The translations under genes and the position numbers were made by a program. From CAZXCK01 sp964639225 (GTDB lineage: Bacteria > Chloroflexota > Anaerolineae > Aggregatilineales > Phototrophicaceae), in the NCBI GenBank assembly GCA_964639225.1, contig CAZXCK010000025.1, positions 1 through 36,780 of the forward strand: 36,780 bases of DNA, in the 5' to 3' direction. The notes under the pieces were generated by a model. The model ran no database searches. It saw nothing but the letters and a program-made list of their open reading frames with translations, and had not been told where the DNA came from. This document shows, piece by piece, positions 24,830 to 32,075 of this stretch (its first letter is position 1; each line of letters begins with the position of its first letter).

Positions 24830-25165
24830 ATGATGGATTTTGAGCAGGTTTACATCGTCACCGGCGTACCAGAGAGCCATCTGGAAGCCGTGCTGGACGC
24901 CATCTCGGCGGCGGGCGGCGGCATCATCGGCCAGTATACGCACTGCGCCTTTACCAACGCCGGTGTGGGCCGCTTCAAACCGGACGCCGAGGCCAACCCT
25001 CACATCGGCCAGGTGGACGCCATCAACGCCGTCGATGAATGGCGCATCGAGACGTTCTGCGACCGCCAGCAGGCGAAGGCGGTCGTCGCCGCCATCCAGC
25101 AGGCCCACCCTTACGAGCAGCCAGTGGTCTACGTGCTGCCGCTGCTGTCGGTTGACGACCTGTAG
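24830..25165 (+). CDS. Stand-alone NIF3/YqfO insert-like domain protein
   Basis: A 111-residue protein resembling the CutA-like domain inserted in YqfO-type NIF3 proteins, here on its own. Landmarks: 'VYIVTGVPESHLEAVLDAI', 'GGGIIGQYTHCAFTNAGVGRFKP', 'NPHIGQVDAIN', 'WRIETFC' and 'QQAHPYEQPVVYVLPL'. The HPYE-P motif is characteristic. In longer proteins the domain lies between halves of a dinuclear-metal NIF3 fold; alone it may be a trimeric PII/CutA-like binding protein. GGAGG lies 10 nt upstream, inside the end of the STAND ATPase gene, so translation is probably coupled. Function unknown. Confidence 0.85.
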   Translation: MMDFEQVYIVTGVPESHLEAVLDAISAAGGGIIGQYTHCAFTNAGVGRFKPDAEANPHIGQVDAINAVDEWRIETFCDRQQAKAVVAAIQQAHPYEQPVVYVLPLLSVDDL

Positions 25166-25186
25166 GCGGACGCCCCCGATTCACAA

Positions 25187-25215
25187 TTGAACCCCACCCC
25201 CGGCTGTGCTACAAT
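25187..25215 (+). promoter_or_regulatory. Promoter of rpsB-tsf
   Basis: TTGAAC (25187-25192), a 17-nt spacer and TACAAT (25210-25215). The predicted transcript start leaves a leader of about 130 nt before rpsB. Confidence 0.75.
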
Positions 25216-25225
25216 GCCCGCCGGT

Positions 25226-25244
25226 CGGTTTCCATTGGGAACCG
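25226..25244 (+). promoter_or_regulatory. Leader hairpin of the rpsB mRNA
   Basis: An 8-bp stem (25226-25233 with 25237-25244, one G-U pair) with an ATT loop lies immediately after the predicted transcript start. It could take part in S2 autoregulation, which is known for rpsB leaders elsewhere, or protect the 5' end. It matches no leader that I recognise. Confidence 0.35.
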
Positions 25245-25353
25245 GCCAAAAATCACACGTCTGGACCTGGGCGCTGTGTTGGTCTGCGGAATGCAGGCTT
25301 GGCCGCGCAGGGATGAATGGCGTGATCGCTTAAACACGTTACAGGAGCATAGT

Positions 25354-26220
25354 ATGCCTTCCCAGGTTTCCCTCAAGCAACTGCTGGAAACGGGTGTTCA
25401 CTTTGGGCATCGGACCCAGAAGTGGAACCCCAAAATGGACCCGTTCATCTTCACCCAGCGGAACGGTATCCACATCATCGACCTGCAACAGACAATCGTT
25501 AACCTCAACCGCTATTATGACCTGGTGCGCGATATCATCGCCGATGGCGGCTCGGTGCTGTTTGTGGGCACCAAACGTCAGGCGCAGGAGACCATCGCCC
25601 GCGAGGCCGAACGCTGCGGCATGCCGTACGTCAACCATCGCTGGCTGGGCGGCACGCTGACCAACTGGCGTACCATCCGCGAACGTATCGAAACGCTCAA
25701 GAAGCTGGAAGCCCGCCGCGACAAGGGCGAGTTTGAACTCGTCACCAAGCGCGAGGCGATGATGCTCAACCGCAAGATCGAAAAGCTCCAGATTCGCCTG
25801 GGCGGTATTCGCAACATGAAGCGCCTGCCCAACCTGGTGATTATGGTTGATACGCGGCGCGAACTCACCGCCGTCAAAGAGGCCAACATCCTCAACATCC
25901 CGATTCTGGCGCTGGTGGATACCAACTGCAACCCGGACCCCATCGATTACATCGTTCCGGCCAATGACGATGCCATGCGCGCTATCAAGCTGCTCATCAG
26001 CGCCTTCGCCGATGCCGTGCTGGAAGGCAAGGCCATCCGCGCTTCGGACATGGATGAGGAAGACATGGCTGAGGCGATGGACGAGATGGGCTACGATTAC
26101 GATGCCGACGACGACGACGAAGGCGACGAGCGCTACCTCGGCGAATCCACACTGGCCAAGCTGCGCGACACCCGTCTGTTTGACGAAGACGAAGACGAAA
26201 ACCAAGAAGACGAGGACTAA
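25354..26220 (+). CDS. rpsB: 30S ribosomal protein S2
   Basis: Ribosomal protein S2, 288 residues. Highly conserved segments are present: 'LLETGVHFGHRTQKWNPKM', 'FIFTQRNGIHIIDLQQT', 'VLFVGTKRQAQE', 'VNHRWLGGTLTNWRTI', 'KLPN'-equivalent 'KRLPNLVIMVDTRRE' and 'NIPILALVDTNCNPD'. It has an extra ~55-residue acidic C-terminal tail rich in Asp, Glu and Met, longer than in E. coli. ATG 25354 has AGGAG 6 nt upstream; in-frame sequence before it is not S2-like. It is followed 8 nt later by tsf, the usual bacterial order. Confidence 0.98.
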   Translation: MPSQVSLKQLLETGVHFGHRTQKWNPKMDPFIFTQRNGIHIIDLQQTIVNLNRYYDLVRDIIADGGSVLFVGTKRQAQETIAREAERCGMPYVNHRWLGGTLTNWRTIRERIETLKKLEARRDKGEFELVTKREAMMLNRKIEKLQIRLGGIRNMKRLPNLVIMVDTRRELTAVKEANILNIPILALVDTNCNPDPIDYIVPANDDAMRAIKLLISAFADAVLEGKAIRASDMDEEDMAEAMDEMGYDYDADDDDEGDERYLGESTLAKLRDTRLFDEDEDENQEDED

Positions 26221-26228
26221 AATCACTC

Positions 26229-26864
26229 ATGGCTGAAATTACCGCTAAGATGGTCAAGGACCTGCGCGAGGCCACCGGCGCCGGTCCGCTGGACTGCAAG
26301 AAGGCCCTGCAGCAGAACGACGGCGATGTACAGAAAGCCATCGACTTCCTGCGCGAGAAGGGTCTGGCCAAGGCCGCCAAGAAGCTGGGCGCGGGCCGCA
26401 CCATGAATGAAGGTCTCATCGAGACTTACCTGCACTTTAACAAGCGGCTGGGTGTGCTGGTCGAGGTCAACTGCGAGACGGACTTCGTGGCCGCTACCGA
26501 CGCTTTCCGCGACTTCACCCGCGACGTGGCCCTGCACATCGCCAACCTCAGCCCGCAGTACGTCAACCGCGAGGACGTGCCGGCTGCGGTCATCGAGGCC
26601 GAGCGCAACATGCAGCTTCGCATCCTCAAGGAAGACCCGAAGAACGCCAGCAAGCCGGAAGAAATTCTGGAGCGTATCATCGAAGGGCGTATGGATAAGT
26701 TCTTCGCCGACATGGTGCTGATGGAGCAGTCGTTCATCAAGGACGACTCCAAGACGGTGAGCGATATCCTGCAGGAGACAGTCGCCGAAGTTGGCGAAAG
26801 CATCCAGATCGCGCGCTTTGCCCGCTTCGCCCTGGGCGAAGATGTCGAGGCCGCCGAGGAATAA
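26229..26864 (+). CDS. tsf: Translation elongation factor Ts
   Basis: EF-Ts, 211 residues, the nucleotide exchange factor that releases GDP from EF-Tu. The N-terminal UBA-like domain 'KMVKDLREATGAGPLDCKKAL' and the core 'EVNCETDFVAATDAFRDF' (TDFV motif contacting EF-Tu) are present, with 'EQSFIKDDSKTVSDIL' near the C terminus. The length places it with the short, single-core-subdomain forms found in many non-proteobacterial lineages. It is co-transcribed with rpsB and followed by a strong terminator. Confidence 0.98.
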   Translation: MAEITAKMVKDLREATGAGPLDCKKALQQNDGDVQKAIDFLREKGLAKAAKKLGAGRTMNEGLIETYLHFNKRLGVLVEVNCETDFVAATDAFRDFTRDVALHIANLSPQYVNREDVPAAVIEAERNMQLRILKEDPKNASKPEEILERIIEGRMDKFFADMVLMEQSFIKDDSKTVSDILQETVAEVGESIQIARFARFALGEDVEAAEE

Positions 26865-26884
26865 TCACCGCACACGCAATCCAG

Positions 26885-26911
26885 ACGGACCGGCCAGCCC
26901 GGTCCGTTTTT
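26885..26911 (+). terminator. Intrinsic terminator of rpsB-tsf
   Basis: A 9-bp perfect stem (26885-26893 with 26899-26907), 5-nt loop, then five T, 20 nt after the tsf stop. Confidence 0.92.
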
Positions 26912-26923
26912 GCTTGTCATCAT

Positions 26924-26953
26924 TTGACAGTTTTCTTAAACAAACGGTATACT
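26924..26953 (+). promoter_or_regulatory. Promoter of the FHA protein gene
   Basis: Consensus TTGACA (26924-26929), 18-nt AT-rich spacer and TATACT (26948-26953), 57 nt before the ATG. Confidence 0.75.
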
Positions 26954-27009
26954 GGCGTGCATTCGGAACACTGGATGCAGCGCACCCATATGACTGAGGA
27001 GGGGCATTG

Positions 27010-27816
27010 ATGCAAGGCAGCGACAGCTACCGGCTGGTCGTTCGACGAGGCCCGCAGCCAAACCAGACGTTTGACCTCACCAAAGAGCATATCACGCTGG
27101 GACGTGATATCACCAATGACATCGTCATCAACGATCCAGAGGTCAGCCGCCATCACCTGCGCCTGTCGCGGGGGCCAGAAGGTTACACGCTCGAGGACCT
27201 CAATTCGACCAACGGCACGTTCGTCAACGGCCAGCGGCTGACCAGCCCGCGCCCGCTGCGCCCCGGCGATGCCATCGGCCTGGGCGAGACCGTCACGCTG
27301 GGCTATGATCTGGGCGCTCGTGGCGCGTCCAGCGGCGCGCCGGCATCGACCCCGCAGGAATCGCCGCAGCCGCCGCAGCAGCAGTACCAGCCACCACAGC
27401 AGGCACAGCAGCCGTCATATGGCCAGCAGCCCCAGCAGCAACCCCCTCAGCAGCAGCCATACGATCCTTATGGTCAGCAGCCGCAGCCAGCGCAGCCACA
27501 ATACGGCCAGCAGGAATACGGCCAGCAGCAGTACGGCGGCGGCTACGACGCCCCCCAGCCCGATTACGGCTACGGCGCGCCGCAGCAGGCCCCGCCCGGC
27601 TACGAGTATGACCCATATGCCGTGCGCGAGGAAGAAGGCCGCTCCACGCTGCGCTGGGCCGCCATCGGTTGTGGGGTGATCTCGGTGTTCTGCTGTTGCA
27701 GCACCATTGTCGGTCTGGTGATTATCGACTCGCTGAGCCTGTGGTACGACATTCCCATCATCCGCGACCTGACGCCCCTGTTCGAGGGCATCGCCGAAGC
27801 GCTGGGGATGATCTAA
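27010..27816 (+). CDS. FHA-domain membrane protein with Gln/Pro-rich linker
   Basis: A 268-residue protein. Residues ~5-95 form an FHA phosphothreonine-binding domain: 'ITLGRDITNDIVINDPEVSRHHLRL' has the GR, SRHH and following residues, and 'LNSTNGTFVNGQRL' the NG motif. Residues ~110-205 are low-complexity Gln/Pro/Tyr repeats (QQPQ, YGQQ). A transmembrane helix ('IGCGVISVFCCCSTIVGLVII', about 218-238) with a cysteine cluster lies near the C terminus, so the FHA domain probably faces the cytosol. Ser/Thr kinase partners are not in the window. ATG 27010 follows AGGAGG by 7 nt; a TTG just before it is too close. Confidence 0.9.
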   Translation: MQGSDSYRLVVRRGPQPNQTFDLTKEHITLGRDITNDIVINDPEVSRHHLRLSRGPEGYTLEDLNSTNGTFVNGQRLTSPRPLRPGDAIGLGETVTLGYDLGARGASSGAPASTPQESPQPPQQQYQPPQQAQQPSYGQQPQQQPPQQQPYDPYGQQPQPAQPQYGQQEYGQQQYGGGYDAPQPDYGYGAPQQAPPGYEYDPYAVREEEGRSTLRWAAIGCGVISVFCCCSTIVGLVIIDSLSLWYDIPIIRDLTPLFEGIAEALGMI

Positions 27817-27843
27817 ACGCCAGACAAACGCATAACCGAACCG

Positions 27844-27878
27844 ACGCGCTGCGACCGATCAACCGCAGCGCGTTTTTT
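27844..27878 (+). terminator. Intrinsic terminator of the FHA gene
   Basis: A 10-bp stem (27844-27853 with 27864-27873) with a 10-nt loop is followed by a T run ending at 27878. Confidence 0.9.
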
Positions 27879-27948
27879 GCTTGGGGGATAACTATTCAGC
27901 AAGATTCTCGTGGGGGCGCTGCTCCTACACCATGTACCTAATGGCGAG

Positions 27949-28075
27949 CCAAAAGGGCGTTCCTTTGTGTCTCTTTAGCAGACACGCTTGATGTAGCCCG
28001 GTGTTTTAACGCCGGGCGGAATCGGTCCGCCCCTTTACTCCGCTCTAAATTCTTAATCCGCATCAAAAGTGGCAC
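27949..28075 (+). repeat. Hairpin-chain intergenic repeat, copy 2 (partial, second subtype)
   Basis: Shares GTGTCT-CTTTAGC-AGACAC (27967-27985) and the CCCGG...CCGGG stem (27998-28017) with the other copies, then GGGCGGA-ATCGG-TCCGCCC. Its right end (TTTACTCCGCTCTAAATTC and on to about 28062) matches the reversed copy at the window end, not copies 1 and 3. It lacks the left half of the full element. Confidence 0.75.
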
Positions 28076-28094
28076 GAGTTTACCCGCGGGTATC

Positions 28095-28141
28095 CGGGAC
28101 GAAGTCCCGACGCGCCGCGTATCGCATCGCGGCGCGTTTTT
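28095..28141 (+). terminator. Double hairpin with T run, no upstream plus-strand gene
   Basis: CGGGAC-GAA-GTCCCG (28095-28109) is followed immediately by a 10-bp GC stem (28110-28119 with 28128-28137) and TTTTT (28137-28141). It is a textbook plus-strand terminator, yet the last plus-strand gene already has its own terminator 220 nt before. The minus-strand zinc-ribbon gene gets no T tract from it. Confidence 0.6.
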
Positions 28142-28144
28142 GAT

Positions 28145-28354
28145 TTACTTTTTGCCCGTGTCGGTGATGGTGGTGCCGCAGTAGCCGCACTGCCACAGGA
28201 TGGTCACCGCCGGGCGGCCTTCCTTGCGGGCCAGCTCTTCGGGCCATTCCTGCGTGCCCAGATAATGCCAGTCGGTGCGGTGCAGGCACGACGGGCAGCG
28301 GTCGCGGCGCTGCGGCTTGTCCGGTGATGGCGGTAAGGTGTGGCTGCTTTTCAT
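28145..28354 (-). CDS. Small zinc-ribbon protein
   Basis: A 69-residue protein with two cysteine pairs, CPSC (about 20-23) and CGYC (about 56-59), separated by ~32 residues with a Trp-rich middle. This is the pattern of a zinc ribbon. GAGGGG lies about 7 nt upstream of the ATG. No further domain, no membrane segment. It is divergent from galE. Function unknown; small ribbons of this type can bind nucleic acid or protein. Confidence 0.75.
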   Translation of the reverse strand: MKSSHTLPPSPDKPQRRDRCPSCLHRTDWHYLGTQEWPEELARKEGRPAVTILWQCGYCGTTITDTGKK

Positions 28355-28423
28355 CGATTCCCCTCGCTGATCGCCTGTGTTCTGACTCCATCATATCACG
28401 CAACAGGCGTGCCAGTCAGCGAC

Positions 28424-28452
28424 TTGCACCAAAGCAGGCGGGCCTGTATGCT
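28424..28452 (+). promoter_or_regulatory. Promoter of galE
   Basis: TTGCAC (28424-28429), 17-nt spacer and TATGCT (28447-28452), 38 nt before the galE ATG. Confidence 0.65.
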
Positions 28453-28489
28453 TGTGACGTTGACCCAAAAACAAGGAGATACGCGCTCT

Positions 28490-29494
28490 ATGAAAGTACT
28501 GGTGACCGGTGGGGCTGGCTACATTGGCAGCCACGTTGTCGAACTTCTGCTCGAACAGGGGCATGAGGTCGTCGTTTTTGATAACCTGTGTACCGGCTTC
28601 CGCGAGGCCGTACACCGCGACGCGCTGCTGGTCGAAGGCGACCTGCTGGACGCAGACGCGGTCAACGCCTGTTTCGCGCAGCATCGTTTTGACGGCATTA
28701 TGCACTTCGCGTCGCATATCGCCGTTGGCGAGAGCATGCAGAAGCCGTTTATGTACATCCGCAACAACGTAGACAGCATGATTAATCTGCTGGAAGCTGC
28801 CACGCAGCAGGGAGTCAAACGCTTTATCCTGTCATCCACCGCCAACCTGTACGACGCGCCGCAGCGCATCCCCATCAGCGAGGACGAGCAGGTAATCCCC
28901 GGCAGCGTCTATGGCGAAACCAAGAACTTCGCCGAGCGTCTGCTGCTGTGGATGGATCGCGTTTACGGCATGAAATACTGCGCGCTGCGCTATTTCAACG
29001 CCAGCGGCGCGCACCCGCTGGGGCACATCGGCGAGGCCCACGACCCGGAGACGCATCTCATTCCGCTGGTGCTCCAGGTGGCGCTGGGCCAGCGCGAACA
29101 TATCACCGTCTATGGCGACGACTATGACACGCCGGACGGCACCTGCATCCGCGATTACATCCATGTGATGGACCTGGCCGAAGCGCACATTCTGGCGCTG
29201 GAAGCCCTGGCCGACGGCCAGAGCCGCGTCTACAACCTGGGCAGCGGCTCCGGCTATTCGGTGCTGGAAGTCATCGAGACCTGCCGCCGTGTGACCGGCC
29301 AGCCCATCCCGGTGCAGGTCGGCCCGCGCCGCGCTGGCGATCTGCCGCGCCTGGTGGCCGATAGCAGCCGCATCAAAGCCGAGCTGAAGTGGCAGCCGGA
29401 GTTCGACGACCTGGCGAAGATCGTCGAGACGGCCTGGGCCTGGCACCAGTCACACCCGCACGGCTACAAAACGACGGTAGAGCAGGGCGATTAG
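28490..29494 (+). CDS. galE: UDP-glucose 4-epimerase
   Basis: A 334-residue extended SDR that interconverts UDP-glucose and UDP-galactose using bound NAD. The N terminus 'MKVLVTGGAGYIGSHVVELLL' is the GalE Rossmann signature, followed by 'VVVFDNLCTGFREAV', 'IMHFASHIAVGESM', 'FILSSTANLYDAP' (active-site Ser/Thr), 'YGETK' (Tyr and Lys of the catalytic pair) and 'LRYFNASGAHP'. The C-terminal half has 'DGTCIRDYIHVMDLAEAHI' and 'YNLGSGSGYSVLEVIE', both typical of GalE. AAGGAG lies 11 nt upstream of ATG 28490. Its stop overlaps by 4 nt the stop of the convergent DUF429-VOC gene. Confidence 0.95.
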   Translation: MKVLVTGGAGYIGSHVVELLLEQGHEVVVFDNLCTGFREAVHRDALLVEGDLLDADAVNACFAQHRFDGIMHFASHIAVGESMQKPFMYIRNNVDSMINLLEAATQQGVKRFILSSTANLYDAPQRIPISEDEQVIPGSVYGETKNFAERLLLWMDRVYGMKYCALRYFNASGAHPLGHIGEAHDPETHLIPLVLQVALGQREHITVYGDDYDTPDGTCIRDYIHVMDLAEAHILALEALADGQSRVYNLGSGSGYSVLEVIETCRRVTGQPIPVQVGPRRAGDLPRLVADSSRIKAELKWQPEFDDLAKIVETAWAWHQSHPHGYKTTVEQGD

Positions 29495-30564
29495 TCCAGC
29501 CGCTGGATCATCTCAACGCGATTGCCGAACGGGTCGCGGAACTCAAAGCGGGCATAACCGGGGATGGGCACCGACTCCAGCACGCTGATGCCGTGCGCTT
29601 CGAGGCGCTGCCGCCAGTAGCCGATGTCGCCCACTTCATAAGCCAGGTGAGCTTTGGTCGCCGCCCGCTCGACGCCGTCCTCGGTGCCCACATGGACCGC
29701 CTGACCGCCCACCGCCAGCCAGAAGCCGCCGCGCCCGCGCAGGGTCGGCGGCTTTTCGATTTCCGGCAAATTGAGCACGTCACAGTAGAAAGCGCGGCCT
29801 GCCGCTTCCTGTCCAGCGGGGATGGTGATCTGCGCGTGGTGCAGGCCGTGAATGTACGCCACCGGTTCGACTTCGGGGTAGACCATCGCCATACGTAGAC
29901 CCTGGCCGTCGGTCTGCGGCGACTCCGGCAGCGTGCGGAAGCCTTCCATGCGGGCGGCGACCGCCAGCGCCAGCGCGTCGATCACGTCGTCCTCAGCGAC
30001 GAACCGACCTTGATCGGCCCAGATGGCTTTCACGGCGGCGTCGGTGTGCGCATAATAACGGCGCAGCACCTCGACCCGTTCCATGAAGCCCTGGCCGGAC
30101 TTCTTGCTGTGCGCCATCGGCTTACCGGCCAGCGCCCAGAAGATGACTTCCGGGTGCGCCTCGTGGAAACGCTGCCGGGCGCGTTCGTCACGCCGCAGCA
30201 GATCGTCCACCTGCTTGACCATATGCAGGATGTGCCACGTCTGCATCGACAGCTTTTTGCCGGCCAGCCGTTTGTTGATGGCGCTGGCCTCGTCGTAATC
30301 ATACGTGCTGAGCGCCGAGCGCACCGGCACCGAGAACACGCTGCTGGCCCGCCCCGGCAGCACACGCCGGGCCGCAGCCTCGACATCGCGCTGGCCCTTA
30401 TCCGGCAGACCGATGGGCACGTCGATCAGCACGCGCTCGGTATCTCTGCCGAAGACATGCCAGAACAGACCGATCTCGGTGAACACATCCGAGGCGAAGC
30501 TGCCATCATCATAGATGACCACACCCAGCCAGCCGATACCGCAACCGTCTAAACCGAAGTACAT
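29491..30564 (-). CDS. DUF429 (RNase H-like) and VOC (glyoxalase-like) fusion protein
   Basis: A 357-residue two-domain protein. Residues ~1-230 belong to DUF429, a predicted RNase-H-fold nuclease: 'YFGLDGCGIGWLGVVI', 'VLIDVPIGLPDKGQRDVEAAARRVL', 'SSVFSVPVRSALS', 'LSMQTWHILHMVKQVD' and 'EAHPEVIFWALAGKPMAHSKKS'. Residues ~238-357 form a VOC domain: 'HGLHHAQITIPAG' (metal-binding His), 'AFYCDVLNLPEIEKP', 'HLAYEVGD', and 'FRDPFGNRVEMIQ' with the last-strand Glu. No frame change occurs between the domains. ATG 30564 is preferred to GTG 30570 because AAAGGA lies about 7 nt upstream. How a nuclease-like and a VOC domain cooperate is unknown. Its stop overlaps that of galE. Confidence 0.88.
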   Translation of the reverse strand: MYFGLDGCGIGWLGVVIYDDGSFASDVFTEIGLFWHVFGRDTERVLIDVPIGLPDKGQRDVEAAARRVLPGRASSVFSVPVRSALSTYDYDEASAINKRLAGKKLSMQTWHILHMVKQVDDLLRRDERARQRFHEAHPEVIFWALAGKPMAHSKKSGQGFMERVEVLRRYYAHTDAAVKAIWADQGRFVAEDDVIDALALAVAARMEGFRTLPESPQTDGQGLRMAMVYPEVEPVAYIHGLHHAQITIPAGQEAAGRAFYCDVLNLPEIEKPPTLRGRGGFWLAVGGQAVHVGTEDGVERAATKAHLAYEVGDIGYWRQRLEAHGISVLESVPIPGYARFEFRDPFGNRVEMIQRLD

Positions 30565-30901
30565 GGGCACGTCCTTTCTGTCTGGGGTGTTTCGCTGATT
30601 ATACGCCTGTCAACCGGTGGATGCGATAACCCCAGGGCGACGGGCGCATCCGGGAATTGGGGCAGGTTTTCAGCTTCCGTGCCGCCAGCGGTTCAAAACC
30701 GCTGGCTAGGGGTAGCCAACCCATTAAAAGGGTTGTGTCCCCTGTGGCAGGCAACTGGGGCGGTCCTTTGTGTCCCTTCAGTGGACACGCTCCCTGTAGC
30801 CCGGTGTTTTAACGCCGGGCGAGACCGGTCCGCCCCCAAATCCGGATGCACCCTGGCACGATCTGCGTATAACAAAAAACCGCTCAGATGAGCGGTGTGA
30901 G
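30565..30901. other. Intergenic region with repeat copy 3 and a minus-strand -10
   Basis: TATAAT on the minus strand at 30603-30598 probably belongs to the promoter of the DUF429-VOC gene, but no good -35 pairs with it. The rest is the hairpin-chain repeat (30642-30853), then a short AGATCGTG-like tail and the end of the tRNA block. A short stem CCGCTCA/TGAGCGG (30881-30897) on the minus strand, running into a T-rich stretch, is probably the tRNA operon terminator. Confidence 0.5.
30642..30853 (+). repeat. Hairpin-chain intergenic repeat, copy 3 (best-preserved)
   Basis: About 212 bp between inverted ends (GCATCCGG and CCGGATGC). Successive stems: GCCAGCGGTT-CAA-AACCGCTGGC (30687-30709), CAACCC-ATTAAAA-GGGTTG (30718-30736), GTGTCC-CTTCAGT-GGACAC (30769-30787) and CCCGG...CCGGG (30799-30819). 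All are perfect or nearly so. The right end matches copy 1. Confidence 0.85.
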
Positions 30902-30973
30902 TGGGCCTAGCAGGATTCGAACCTGCAACCGAACGGTTATGAGCCGCGTGCTCTGCCGTTGAGCTATAGGCCC
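30902..30973 (-). tRNA. tRNA-Met or tRNA-Ile2 (CAT)
   Basis: Acceptor GGGCCTA/TAGGCCC (30973-30967 with 30909-30903), discriminator A, anticodon CAT (30941-30939) and T arm GCAGGTTCGAATCCTGC. The first base pair is matched and there is no GGG/CCC anticodon stem, so it is not the initiator. Elongator Met and lysidine-modified Ile cannot be separated by eye. Confidence 0.92.
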
Positions 30974-30994
30974 GTTTTGTGTGGCGTCTGGCGA

Positions 30995-31065
30995 AGCGGG
31001 CAACGGGATTCGAACCCGTACTAGGACCTTGGAAGGGTCATGTGCTACCATTACACCATGCCCGC
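30995..31065 (-). tRNA. tRNA-Gly (TCC)
   Basis: Acceptor GCGGGCA/TGCCCGC, discriminator T typical of tRNA-Gly, anticodon TCC in the loop CTTCCAA, and T arm ACGGGTTCGAATCCCGT. 71 nt without encoded CCA. Confidence 0.95.
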
Positions 31066-31075
31066 GTGCTGCAAG

Positions 31076-31149
31076 TCGGGGTGCCCGGATTTGAACCGGG
31101 GACCTCACGCTCCCAAAGCGTGCGCGCTGCCAGGCTGCGCCACACCCCG
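31076..31149 (-). tRNA. tRNA-Pro (TGG)
   Basis: Acceptor CGGGGTG/CACCCCG, discriminator A, anticodon TGG in the loop CTTTGGGAG, and T arm CCCGGTTCAAATCCGGG. First tRNA of the minus-strand trio. Confidence 0.95.
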
Positions 31150-31159
31150 CCTGTCCCGC

Positions 31160-31189
31160 ATTTTACCACGTCCGCTGCTGAAACGTAAA
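31160..31189 (-). promoter_or_regulatory. Promoter of the tRNA-Pro-Gly-Met operon
   Basis: On the minus strand TTTACG (31189-31184), 18 nt, TAAAAT (31165-31160), with tRNA-Pro starting 11 nt after the -10. Confidence 0.65.
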
Positions 31190-31393
31190 TCCTGAGTTGG
31201 ACTGCGATTGCCCCTGGGCGATACGTCCGCAAATGGAGCGCTGCCCGCCTGCCCGGCAGGAACATCTATCCTCAAAACGTGCGGCAGGGTTTATACTGTT
31301 CTGGGGCCACAAACCCGGTTTCGCTGGCGCACCGCCGAGCGCCGTACAGGGGTCAACCGACAGGCTATCGCCTGATAGATGATGGAGAGAAAC

Positions 31394-32065
31394 ATGCAGC
31401 AGGAACAGGCTTTACGCGAGCAGATTTGTCTGGTGGGCGAGCAGCTCCACCGCTTCCGGCTGGTGGATGGCACCGCCGGCAACATCTCGGCGCGGCTGGA
31501 CGGCGAGCGCGTGCTGGTCACGCCGTCGGGTGTGTGCAAGGGCTTCATGAAGCCGGAGCAGTTGATCGTCCTCGATCTGGAAGGCCGCCGCCTGGACGAT
31601 GGCCCGGCGCAGTTCACGCCCACCAGCGAGACGCCCATGCACCTCGAAGTTTACAGGCAGCGCCCGGACGTGGGCGGCGTGGTCCATGCGCATCCGGGTT
31701 ACGCCGTCGCGCTGACGATGGCCGGCATCAACTTCCAGCGTTATATCATCCCGGAAGCGGTGATTCTGCTAGGCGAAGTGCCCACCGCGCCTTATGCCAC
31801 GCCAGCCACCCACGAGGATGCCGACGCCGTGCGCGAACTGATCCGCGATCACGACGCCATGCTGCTGTCGCATCACGGCTCGCTGACCGTGGGCGACGAT
31901 CCCTGGCACGCTTATATGCGCCTGGAAACGCTGGAACATACCGCCCGGCTCATCTACTACGCGCACCAGATCGGCGGGGTCACGCCGCTGCCCGATGGCA
32001 AGCTGCACCAGCTCCACGACCTGCGCCGCAGCCTGGGCATGAATGTCCCCGAAGACACCGTCTAG
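31394..32065 (+). CDS. Class II aldolase/adducin family protein (L-fuculose-phosphate aldolase-like)
   Basis: A 223-residue zinc aldolase of the AraD/FucA family. 'RLVDGTAGNISARLDGERVLVTPSG' is the substrate-phosphate binding start, 'SETPMHLEVYRQRPDVGGVVHAHPGYAVALT' supplies the catalytic Glu (T-P-M-H-L-E region) and the HAHP zinc histidines (about 98 and 100), 'LLSHHGSLTVG' follows and 'TARLIYYAHQIG' closes. Likely substrates are L-fuculose-, L-rhamnulose- or related sugar phosphates; the sequence does not decide, and no sugar kinase or isomerase adjoins. ATG 31394 has GGAGA 6 nt upstream. Confidence 0.92.
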   Translation: MQQEQALREQICLVGEQLHRFRLVDGTAGNISARLDGERVLVTPSGVCKGFMKPEQLIVLDLEGRRLDDGPAQFTPTSETPMHLEVYRQRPDVGGVVHAHPGYAVALTMAGINFQRYIIPEAVILLGEVPTAPYATPATHEDADAVRELIRDHDAMLLSHHGSLTVGDDPWHAYMRLETLEHTARLIYYAHQIGGVTPLPDGKLHQLHDLRRSLGMNVPEDTV

Positions 32066-32075
32066 GTAACCCGTG

